DNA of 64,000 nt. Origin: Harmothoe impar (taxonomy: Eukaryota; Annelida; Polychaeta; Phyllodocida; Polynoidae). Positions 55,125-64,000 of the stretch are shown one piece after another. Within the stretch, counting starts at the first letter, position 1. Each line of letters starts with the position of its first letter. Below the pieces are notes generated by a model, which made no database searches, was not told the DNA's origin, and saw only the letters and a program-made list of their open reading frames with translations. The stretch covers positions 43,896,281 through 43,960,280 of the forward strand of contig OX381718.1 in NCBI GenBank assembly GCA_947462335.1, read 5' to 3'. The translations under genes were made by a program, and so were the position numbers.

Positions 55125-56600
55125 AAAAGAAGGCCAGAGTAATTCATGATTCCGTCGATAAGATAAGACGAAACAGTTTATTCTTTCGTCGGAAGCAAAA
55201 GTGATTACATCGAGGTCTTCTTTCTGGACGGCGTGTGACTGAGATAAGAAACTCCCTCATTCCCACTTGTCAAATTAGAAACAGCAAATAGGGCCTATAA
55301 ATTAGCCTATTAATGAGAACACCCAGCCTGAAGTGTAATCAACTTTTGAGGGCCTTTTCATTATTTGTTCTGGATCCAGCAGGCAATCATGATGTAAACG
55401 TGCAGGGTGATTAAACATGGAATACGAGTGGCTTTGATTTGAGATTTGAAACTTGGTTGGGGGAAGGGGGAGGCGGGGGGTAAGAATTTTAGTGGGTGGG
55501 CCCATAGAGGATGAGTGTTGTGTTGCATGTAAGATGGTAAGAATACATCTAGGCTAGGTAGATCCAAGTTATTATTGTTGTCTAGCTATTTGTTGCTCAT
55601 CTAGAACTTGTACCGGCATAGTTTTCCGAAAACATATCCACTGGAATTGTCATGGTCACCCATCCGAAATACAAATTGTTCAGAGCATATCAGTATCAGG
55701 AAAGTGGGGTTGAGAAGATTGGGTTTGGATCGAGTAGGAGAGGGTGATGTGAGGGGATGGGCTGGTGAGGGGGGGGAGGAGAGGTTGGGGGGGGGGGGTT
55801 GCTATGTGGATCCTGGATTTGATAACTGATGCATGTAAATGCATGTCATTGCATGATGACTCACTGTTTGAACATCGCAATGGACTACAACTGGGTGACC
55901 AATGCACCCCCATGTAACACTCCATCCTGAGTAGTCTATGGAAAGGGGTGTTTGGGTTTTAATACTCAAGTCCTCTTTTGGGTAATAGTTTATGACGAGC
56001 TGATAGCAAGCTCTAAATCTAATATGGTTGTCACAAAAATAACACCACTTTTTAAATACATGCAAAAGACACGCAAGAGAATAAAATTATGTTTTATTTG
56101 AAGTTTTGGAAATCCTTAGTATGAGTCATTTGTGAGTATGTCTATAGCAAACTGCATTTTGACAGCTTTACCCCTCACATCAATCCTATCTACAAGTGCC
56201 ATAGGATCCCCCTAAGACCCATTCCATATCCCTTGGGTCCTATTGTCCATAGCATAACTAACCTATAAACAGTCGATGACATTTTACTGCAATATAATGG
56301 TGTTACCTCAAAGGTCAGGGTTGCCAACCGTTGAAGTCAATATTTTGCAGGTATGTATTTAATTTTATGTATTCAATATTTCTGAGCCAATGCATTTCCC
56401 CATTGTATAATGGAGAGAAAACAGCTTTTCTAAAACATTTATTTCCAAATAAGCCCTTTCTATTATTGGCCCTACAAGAAGCCTGTACCTGGCCAGCTTA
56501 TGCTTGGAGAGTGTCAGCCCCCTATGCTGAGAGCCTCTGGTGGTCATCAATCCATCATGCAATGTGTATGGAGAGTGTAGTTTTGTGAAGTCAGCATCTG
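55125..56600. other. non-coding stretch
   Basis: G-rich tracts (55455-55480, 55768-55800) give spurious ORFs. No gene recognised. Confidence 0.35.
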
Positions 56601-56614
56601 TCACTAGGGGTCTC

Positions 56615-56720
56615 CACGGTCCTGCTGCGCCTGCGCACACCCCCTTTGAGGAGCATGCTCACTGAGTCACTTCCGGTCATATTGGAGATGTGGGTGGTGT
56701 GTGTTTCTGAACATGACCGA
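56615..56720 (+). promoter_or_regulatory. candidate promoter: NRF-1- and ETS-like sites
   Basis: CTGCGCCTGCGCAC (about 56624) resembles NRF-1, and CACTTCCGGTCATATTGG (about 56667) contains an ETS core. An ATG at about 56714 opens a short frame (MTDRCLYHL...) with no recognisable match. Confidence 0.35.
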
Positions 56721-57289
56721 CAGGTGTCTCTACCATCTGAGGTCATCTGGTATGAAAACAGGTCCATGTAATACTCCCAACACCCACCTCAAGCCACTCC
56801 CCCGCTCCCAACCCTAGCCTCACCTAGGCCTAAAAATAAGAGAAAGGCTCTGTTTCATGGTGCCCGACCCTACCGAGAAAAACTGAGCCAATTCTGAAAC
56901 AAATGAGATATTTTTAGAGTCGCCTCGATGATGCACAAGTCGAGGCCATGGTCCTCGGCTCGTAGCTGTCTTTTAGGAGCTAAGCTTGGGTACCTTTTAG
57001 GCCTAAGTAAAGAGGGAGCTTGAATTCTAAAAGTTTTAAAATCCATTTTCAGACCATGTTACCAGAAACACCTTATTTTGGCCGAACCTCCCCAGGCAGC
57101 AAGTGAGCAGTCAGCTGAGCATCATCCTTTGACCTTTAACCCCAGAGGTCAGGCTGGTACTAGTGACCTACTTAATGGCGAGCTGCTCTTGTAGGGCTTA
57201 TTGATTATGGGCCTGGAATATATTACCACCTAAAGCCCCCTGTAGGGGCATCCCACGCCCGTAAAAGGGGGCGATTACATGCCAGCCTG
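56721..57289. other. non-coding stretch
   Basis: No features supported. Confidence 0.3.
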
Positions 57290-57524
57290 GCCCTTTAAGG
57301 GCTGCATAGTGCTTTAATGTACAATGCATTTCCATGATGCATGAATGCGGCCCTAGTGGGTCTACTCGCCCAGGTTGCACTCATGCATCATGCCGACCCT
57401 TTGGAGTGTGTCAAGTCCCTTGGGTCGGCATGATGCATGAATGCAGCCCTGGTTAGTAGACTCACCAGCGCTGCATTCAGGAATCATGAGGACGAAAGGG
57501 ATGATGCGGTCCTTAAAGGGGTAG
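57290..57524 (+). mobile_element. double-hairpin MITE, copy 24
   Basis: Begins GCCCTTTAAGGGCTGCATAGTG and ends ATGCGGTCCTTAAAGG. Both hairpins are well preserved (57333-57390 and 57430-57488). Confidence 0.75.
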
Positions 57525-58369
57525 CTACGAGGGTACTTAGTAAGTGGCGGGCCCCGGGGGTTTAGTAATATCCCCAGTCATCCACCTCATCCCCTTCCCA
57601 TCATGTTGGCCATCTCCACTCCCCCTCTCTCTATAATGTCTCTCTCAGCCATCTCGCTCTCTCTCTATACCCCCTTGCTCCATCCCTCGCTCCGTGCCCC
57701 TCTTCCTGTCCCTCTCTGCCACTCACCCTGTCTTCCGCTATCCCTCTCTTCCTCTCTCCCTCTTTTCTACCCTCTCTCTGAATGTCCCACAGTTGGTCTC
57801 CTGGTGCCCTTTTAAATGGCTCGGCTCCGCCTTATGCCACTGTACATCCGTTTCATTTTGAATCACTCATGGTAAGTAATAGTTCCCCAGTGGGCAATGG
57901 AGAGTTTATGTCTATAGTGTAAAGGTATCCACAGGTATCACAAGCCAGTAAAAGGTATACTACTCAATGATAGTCAATAGGTTGTGCTGCATTCTATCAG
58001 GGTCAGTATGTTAATTCTAACTACTACTGGTACAATACACAGAAAATCGTTTAACTCCAGAACATAGTCAATAGTGACGAACACACTAAGTAGTTAGTCA
58101 TATGTAGGCTTAGATGGTTATCCTCTCTTATTCTTCTCAAAGGAAACTGCATCTAAAATGTATCTGTCGACTTGTAAACTTAATGCAACTATGCCTAAAA
58201 TACTGCCCATATATGCATGCTATCCTATAATTCTTGTGATATATAATGCACGGGGTGTGCTATGTCAGACAGACCAGGCATATATCATCACCAGTCTCCC
58301 CCTGTAAGTACCAAGCTACAGTCATGTGTATTGAACCACAGATGTCACCATACATCCCTGCTAGACTGA
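57525..58369. other. non-coding stretch with a CT-rich patch
   Basis: 57615-57785 is dense in CTCTCTCC words. No gene. Confidence 0.35.
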
Positions 58370-58470
58370 TAATCATAGACATTATCAGGGCCTTAGTCAG
58401 TAGCGGCTATCCCATGTTAGTCATAGGGATATTGGTCAGAATGATGGACTGATATTCGAAAATGACTAAG
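58370..58470 (+). repeat. diverged duplicate of 59180-59290
   Basis: GGATATTGGTCAGAATGATG (58427) matches AGATATTGGTCAGAATGATG (59251), with aligned context upstream. Confidence 0.6.
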
Positions 58471-58864
58471 GGGGAAAAGACATATGCCTTACCCAAAAAG
58501 ACCTGTCCTAATACTCATAGAAATGAAAAGACTAAGGCATGTTGGTCAATACTGACTAACCTGATACTATCAACTAACATTGGTTGGTTGTATACCGATC
58601 CAAAAATGACTAACTAAGTTAATCACCCCTGACTAAGTTTATATCCACTACTGACTACGCTCTGGATCATATAGAATATCAGTGTACATCCATGTGTATT
58701 GACCCATAGATGGCACCATACATGCCTGGTATATACCACTGGGTAGGGGCCCTGTGATCCCGAGTCAGAGGTTGCATCACACAGACTGACACTGACTATG
58801 TAAACCTCTACACGTCACCATAGTCTGATCACACACAGGGGGTAGCTTGTGTGCACTAACCCTT

Positions 58865-59090
58865 TAACCCTTTAAGGCCGGCATATCACTTTAAGATGAC
58901 ATTTGTTGTCATGATGCATCAGTGTAGCCCCGGCGAGTGGCTCGCTGGTGCTGTATTGGTGATAATACACCTGTAGGGTTGGCATCATGATGCTTGAATG
59001 CAGCACTGGCGAGTTACTCGCGCTAGGGTTGCATTTCTGTATCATGACGACTGATGGAGGCTTTAGTGTTTGAGGTACAGAAAGGGTTAA
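58865..59090 (+). mobile_element. double-hairpin MITE, copy 25
   Basis: Begins AACCCTTTAAGGCCGGCATA. Hairpins 58910-58965 and 58985-59048. The right end is worn. Confidence 0.65.
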
Positions 59091-59304
59091 CTACAGGACA
59101 GACACTGATCTTCTGGTACTATATTGTCCTACCTGTCTGACTGGCACTCATAATGCCTGAGGTACTGAAGGCCCTGATCTGCACTGATAATATTTATGCT
59201 CCAGGGCTTAGGCTAGGGCCGCTATATATCCAAGGTTAGTTAGGGATGTAGAGATATTGGTCAGAATGATGAAATGATTTTCAAAAATCACTGAGGCAAA
59301 ACAA

Positions 59305-59468
59305 AAGCCAAAAATAATTATTGCATTTCAAGAAAATAAGTTTATTAAACTTGTCTGGCGGACAGGGCAATTTTTTAAGAAAATATCTTTTCTTAAAACA
59401 AGTGCCCTGTCCGCCGGACGAGTTTAATAAATTTATTTTCTTGAAATGAGATAATTGTTTTTGGCTGT
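59305..59468. repeat. long imperfect palindrome (~160 bp)
   Basis: The arms begin GCCAAAAATAATTATTGCAT and run through TTTCAAGAAAATAA to GGCGGACAGGGCA; the right arm is its reverse complement with a few mismatches. The centre is A/T rich (near 59380-59395). It may be a foldback MITE. Confidence 0.85.
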
Positions 59469-60470
59469 GTGGCTAATGCCTTACTCGAAAATATTTTTCT
59501 CCAATGCTCATTGACATGAGACTGTACATGACATTGGCATGTTTAATTATCATAATGAGGTCCATATCCCTCAGCTACAGCTCCAATAAAACAGCAATTA
59601 GACAGACTTTCTAGGCATCCATGCATCAATATAAAAAGGCCATTTCATAGTAAGGGGAATAATAATAGCTGAATGCCTAAGGGAGACAGATTATGACATA
59701 GAAGGTTACCAATGGTTACACAGCATCTATACTTAGGAACCTCTCCATCTTTCTTAGCTTCACCATTATAGCAACCCCCGCACCCGGTACCGAGCATTTT
59801 ATTACATAGCTGATATGCCGATCTTTATGTTAAACCTATGGCAGTTCCATACAGCACGTTGTAACAGAACTCCACTGCCCCTCAATTCTGTTGATTTTCT
59901 TCGGTTTTAGGGAGTGGTCTCTTTTTCTTAAACAGAAGGGGGGGGGTCGAAATGTATTCGTTCCCTCCCCCTCCCGCCCCATGAGAGGGGTCCAAATTAT
60001 TGTCGTTGGCCAACCCCTTATATATAGCTATATATAGTAATGCGTGTGCCCCCCCCCCCCCTTGTTGGTATAATGATCATTCCCTCACAAGAGACTAAAA
60101 AAATTCCCAGTATGACAGATTTGCACTACTCCTCACAGAACACTGTAGTTGTATCCCACAGCGATCGAACTATTTCAATATACACCGATGTTGAGCATCA
60201 GTCCTGTAATATTAAAATCCTGCAGTGTTAATGTTTAATATGGTGTCCGATTTCTTCCATATTTTTGTATCGCTCAAATAGTCAAGTACATTAGAATCAA
60301 AATAGGTGTTATTAAACGCATGTATGATACACACACACCTCCACAGTTCGACATATATACTGGGTGCATAACACATGTGCCATACATAACAGCACATAAT
60401 AGCCACAACCATTATGGTAAAGCTCTATTGTAATAGAAATACACATCTGCCCAATCTAGCCTTGCCTCCA
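59469..60470. other. non-coding stretch
   Basis: G/C runs at 59938 and 60047. No gene recognised. Confidence 0.3.
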
Positions 60471-60569
60471 AACAGAACTCGAGAATAGCACAAGTATCTT
60501 GGTGTAGGCTATTTACCCGGGAAATGCATAAGCTGTAGACAGAGGAGATTCTTGAGAATAGTGAACGTT

Positions 60570-60800
60570 CCTAGTGGCATGTTCAATGGTGATGTATATT
60601 TCCTAAGTTTTACTTGTGCAAATAACTAGGGAAGTATATGAAACCAGAAAGATTTGTGAAAATTAGTTCACAGGATGAATGATGGAGTATTTCTTTAGTT
60701 TCACCCCTTTAAAAAGCAAAAGCTTCCAGGGAATATGACACAAGAAAACGTTCCAGAAACGTTCTGAAATTCTCTCAGAAATCACGAGTCATGACAAAAG
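60570..60800 (+). repeat. dispersed copy of the repeat family around YR element 1
   Basis: CATGTTCAATGGTGATGT and GGAATATGACACAAGAAAACG are shared with 30300-30790. Confidence 0.65.
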
Positions 60801-61449
60801 AGTGGCACGAGTTCCACTTGCGATTTTATTTTGCAGGGCTATTAAAGCCTTCCGTTAAACACATCTAATTTATTTATTTATGAATGATGGAAAGGTTTAA
60901 GTGAGTTTTTTTCCAACAAGGAACCAATATAATTCTTATTGTCCATAAATAAGTAGACATTTCAGGGTAGATGCTCGACTTACGATAGGGTGAATTTACC
61001 CAAATGGCGCATAGTTTTATGCAACAAATAATAGGCTACATGCTATGTGTCATGTGACATATGTCCATCCCCTAACATATAATGCACTACTTTCCCCACG
61101 AATACTATACTGTAATCGGGTAAAATGGACAAACACAGCCCCACAGCCAGACCTCCTGTTACATACATCCCAAGTACATATACAGCCATTATCACCATGG
61201 TTACTGAGTCACCCTAGGGACCCCTCAATACTACCAGCTACCACCTGCCACCCCCCCCCCCCCTCCTCCCCCAGCCCCAAGTCAGCAGGTGGTGCCACCT
61301 AGCTCTTCCCTGTAAGGGCCTCTTACCGTAAAAATCATCGGCCGCAGCTAGTATGTAAGTTAAGTCAAATTGCAAGTGCGGCTTATAGAATCGGCTCAAA
61401 CTGTCAAAGTCTGGTTGCGGCTAATACGAGAGCTTGGCTTATGCGCGAG
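60801..61449. other. non-coding stretch
   Basis: C-rich run at 61248-61272. No gene. Confidence 0.3.
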
Positions 61450-61560
61450 ATTTTACTGCAGCTATTGCTTTAATGTATGATGCCCCTTTTCTTCATGATA
61501 CATGCATGTAGCCCTGCGAGTCTATTTGACAGGGAAACACATTCATGCTGACGCTTGGTG
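61450..61560 (+). mobile_element. double-hairpin MITE, fragment
   Basis: GCTTTAATGTATGATGCCCC and CATGATACATGCATGTAGCC are left-end and hairpin remnants. Confidence 0.5.
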
Positions 61561-61870
61561 ACTGTACCGACCTCATATTTTTTGGTTTAGTTTGGTATTC
61601 GTTTATTTTACCTGCGATTGCAGATGGCCAGGCCCTGTTCGTGTAATGCAGTTCATGTGCATATATATCAGTGATGTAATTCATGATAGAATATACATAT
61701 AATGTATTAGATCTATTTATAATTCAGAAAATATACTAATATATATAATTTAAAAAATCAGAGTTTCTCTTACTCTAAGGTCCAAACTCTAGATGTCTAT
61801 GGGTTTAGATATGCCTATGCTTCTTGTTACTTGTTACTAGTACTTTATATAGAAAGTAAAGTAAAGTAGG

Positions 61871-61975
61871 CGTGATTCACAATGCAGACTGGGCGATCGA
61901 GGTGCTCACCAGTACTGCATTCATGCATGATGACGACAAATGGGCATTGATGCATGAAGCCTAATGCAGGGTTAA
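61871..61975 (+). mobile_element. double-hairpin MITE, fragment
   Basis: The hairpin arm CTGCATTCATGCATGATGACGAC is followed by GGGCATTGATGCATGAAGC. Confidence 0.45.
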
Positions 61976-62583
61976 TGGGTCTATTTGTTATACAACCGAC
62001 CAGCTAATCATCTGATGACCATAGACAGTACCTTCCCCTTGATCTCTCCCACACATTCCACATTGTAGTATAGATATATACAATTTTAGTATGTTTCATA
62101 AGCATATACACCTGTATGCACACTGTATGTGCAACATGACTTTGACGCCTACATAGTTTATTGGCAGATAATTAGGTAGCTCGTTTCTCGTGAATGTCAT
62201 GAGAAAGCTATTTCAGAGGGACAGATTTCCTTTCCAGATATAGCAAGGACAACAATGGTAGCTATGTGATGGAAAACCTCCGTGGAGCTGTAGAATATGG
62301 TACATAACCTCTGAGGCACAACCGAAGAGGTTCTACAGCTCCAACGAGCTTTTCTCACTTATACTCTGCCCTCTATCCATAGTAGATCAAGAAAGTGATA
62401 TATATAATTATCCATCATTTGGTTAATGAATTTTACATGATTTTCGAAATTAATTTGTTTTCATTTGGATAAGATGGGGTTCAAACCCCCACATCCCTAC
62501 CCCATGAACTAACAAGATTAATTATCTAAAGCAACACACAACTTCACAAGTTACCTGGTGGCCAAACAGGTAGGGCACAGAGT
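61976..62583. other. non-coding left flank of YR element 3
   Basis: A small inverted pair (CCTCCGTGGAGCTGTAGAA at 62278 and TTCTACAGCTCCAACGAG at 62332) brackets about 45 bp. No gene. Confidence 0.4.
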
Positions 62584-62737
62584 AATGAGACTTGAACACG
62601 TCTTTATATAATTTGGACATTTTATTTTTTACTTTCAGAGTTTATGTGAGATGTAATGTCCTGGAACAATAACAAGTATGCAAACATGGTATACGTATGA
62701 ATGAGGTATATGGTGCACATCAATCAAAGTTTATGGT
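62584..62737 (-). repeat. YR element 3 B2 repeat
   Basis: Matches 62989-63142 base for base as far as I can see; begins AATGAGACTTGAACACGTC on the plus strand. Confidence 0.93.
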
Positions 62738-62988
62738 AACACCCAGTGGAGAACATCTTTGATGGGATACACGTAAGATAGGAGTGGGTGGGTGGGTTTA
62801 AAAAAGTTCTGATGTCTTGAGAGCAGCGAAGAGGGCGAACTGCGCGGGGCGGTGCCTTATATAGTCACTAGTGCCTGGTTCTCCCTGCAGGGGGCAGGGC
62901 TGTTCATGTTGTTCGCCAGCGTCCCGGTAGGAGTGAGTTTTTGGCGCCTTAGTTCTCTCTCATTAAAACCAATTTACAATTAGTGTCC
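62738..62988 (-). promoter_or_regulatory. YR element 3 A2 repeat with TATA box
   Basis: Its partner A1 would lie upstream of gag outside the window. On the minus strand it has CTATATAAGG (plus-strand CCTTATATAG at 62855-62864), a good TATA box. CCTACCGGGACGCT lies upstream of it and is shared with element 1; CGGGACGCT is also in element 2. Confidence 0.6.
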
Positions 62989-63142
62989 AATGAGACTTGA
63001 ACACGTCTTTATATAATTTGGACATTTTATTTTTTACTTTCAGAGTTTATGTGAGATGTAATGTCCTGGAACAATAACAAGTATGCAAACATGGTATACG
63101 TATGAATGAGGTATATGGTGCACATCAATCAAAGTTTATGGT
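62989..63142 (-). repeat. YR element 3 B1 repeat
   Basis: ORF-proximal copy; it overlaps the last seven bases of the recombinase ORF, including its TAA stop. Confidence 0.93.
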
Positions 63143-63999
63143 GCAAAGAGTGTCGCCATTGCATTGGCGACCTTTACTGAGGATTGATGGGCAAGGTAGG
63201 TCTTCATGGAGCCCTTTGACTTCCATGTACCTTGGACTTGGATGTCCTCTTGGGCAGCGCCGGCCATCTGGGCTGCCTGAGTGCCACCCCGGCGCAAGGA
63301 GTGCGAGGTGGTCTTTGCGGCATCAGGTGAACCCATCGCCTGGAGTACTGCCCGGAGGACAGTGATAAGGCGGTGAGTGGTCAGGGGGGAGCCATCCCTG
63401 AACACAAATGCTGGCATCATGGGGTGAGCCGGGACCCGACGTATGTACTCCAGCCATGCTGATGTTGGGCATGCTGGGGACCCAGGTATCTGGGGGAGAC
63501 ATATCACATGTGGGTCATCACTGGGCTTGATTGTTTTGGACGACCTAATCATAATAACTAGGCCCTTGGGATGAGTAAGTATGTCTCGGCGGGCTAGAGT
63601 GTGAGACCCGCCCCACAGGGATGGTTTGGCTGACAGCAAGTTGGATGTCCTTAGGAAGCCAAAGTATCCCAACGTGATAGCAGCCTTGTAGATGTACCCG
63701 TCCTCCATGGTGTTAAGGATGGAAGCCACTCTGACTAGGTCAGCAGGTGATAGTGGTGGCGCTGGGGCTGTCATGTGTGGGTTGAGGCGTAGGGCCCCTT
63801 TTTCTACTGCACGGGCTTCAGGGGATGAGAGGGTGGTAGCATCACCACCTCGAATGATAATCCACCATCTAGCGCCAGATATGTAGTTTTTACGTGAGGC
63901 TGGGGATTGGAGACTGTTTACCAGATACTGCACAAAGGTGCATGCGTCTCCAATGGTGGGATGTAGGAGGTCAATACCGTAATATAGACCAAATGTCAG
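63136..63999 (-). CDS. YR element 3 tyrosine recombinase (partial)
   Basis: The frame is open to the window edge; residues upstream of the first start-like codon (63933) still match the other recombinases (LTFGLYYGIDLL...). Catalytic candidates: R in FLRTSNLL, K in SSKT, HSLRRGG, GTW and Y in MKTYL. The His that precedes GTW in elements 1 and 2 is Gln here. Ends ATLFAP, TAA. Confidence 0.9.
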   Translation of the reverse strand: MTFGLYYGIDLLHPTIGDACTFVQYLVNSLQSPASRKNYISGARWWIIIRGGDATTLSSPEARAVEKGALRLNPHMTAPAPPLSPADLVRVASILNTMEDGYIYKAAITLGYFGFLRTSNLLSAKPSLWGGSHTLARRDILTHPKGLVIMIRSSKTIKPSDDPHVICLPQIPGSPACPTSAWLEYIRRVPAHPMMPAFVFRDGSPLTTHRLITVLRAVLQAMGSPDAAKTTSHSLRRGGTQAAQMAGAAQEDIQVQGTWKSKGSMKTYLAHQSSVKVANAMATLFAP

Positions 64000-64000
64000 A

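Larger units (their letters stand above)
62584..64000 (-). mobile_element. YR element 3: 3' end of a second-family split-direct-repeat retrotransposon
   Basis: On the minus strand: recombinase (from beyond the window to 63136), B1 (63142-62989), A2 (62988-62738), B2 (62737-62584). B1 and B2 (154 bp each, offset 405) appear identical. The layout is the same as element 1, but the recombinase and repeats are clearly diverged, so it is a different family. The gag and RT regions lie off the right edge. The end junction reads AATGAGAC at 62584-62591. Confidence 0.88.

Noticed and set aside
62465..62580. tRNA-like B box (GGTTTGAACCCC, minus strand) with a TGGCCACCAGG A-box-like word
   Set aside because: The spacing and lack of an acceptor stem do not fit a tRNA. 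The B-box word is itself palindromic and likely chance.

Overview
The window is animal genomic DNA made up almost entirely of mobile elements and repeats. It is probably from a marine invertebrate: APE-type LINEs, split-direct-repeat tyrosine-recombinase (YR) retrotransposons and dense hairpin MITEs occur together, and no prokaryotic gene organisation is present. The species cannot be named from the sequence. No complete host gene was found. The best host-coding candidate is a single possible exon at 9421-9660. A few CpG-rich stretches with transcription-factor-like motifs may be promoters.

Layout. 1-3980: 3' part of a LINE (endonuclease plus reverse transcriptase, long 3' UTR). 4.3-15 kb: non-coding DNA with many copies of a double-hairpin MITE, small tandem duplications and the candidate exon. 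15.9-20.3 kb: a near-perfect hairpin, then a 146-bp tandem array carrying RFX/X-box-like palindromes, interrupted by a ~3-kb TIR transposon that contains its own nested tandem repeats. 20.4-29.5 kb: CpG-rich candidate promoter, a ~0.9-kb tandem duplication, microsatellites and MITEs. 31.0-36.7 kb: a complete Ngaro-like YR retrotransposon (element 1, minus strand) with identical split direct repeats. 37.9-48.6 kb: a three-level nest in which a CACTG...CAGTG inverted-repeat element was invaded by a second Ngaro-like element (element 2, plus strand), whose gag was then split by a 4.95-kb LINE (LINE 2, minus strand) with a 4-bp target duplication. 48.7-62.5 kb: MITE-rich non-coding DNA. 62.6-64.0 kb: the 3' end of a third, different YR retrotransposon (element 3, minus strand) that runs off the window.

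How the genes work together. Each YR element encodes Gag, RT-RNase H and a tyrosine recombinase. RT is in the +1 frame relative to gag. YR is in the same frame as RT and separated from it by a single UGA, in both element 1 and element 2. The recombinase is expected to insert a circular DNA at a short core; flanks of all three elements share (T)CATT, and element 1 has no target duplication. LINE 2 encodes an ORF1 protein with a coiled coil, an RRM-like domain, a C-terminal domain and an extra domain that I read as NADAR/YbiA-like (DUF1768). Its ORF2 is broken by a homopolymer frameshift and by a deletion of the RT palm.

The two most interesting observations are the NADAR-like domain in a LINE ORF1 and the conserved in-frame UGA between RT-RNase H and recombinase in two diverged YR elements.
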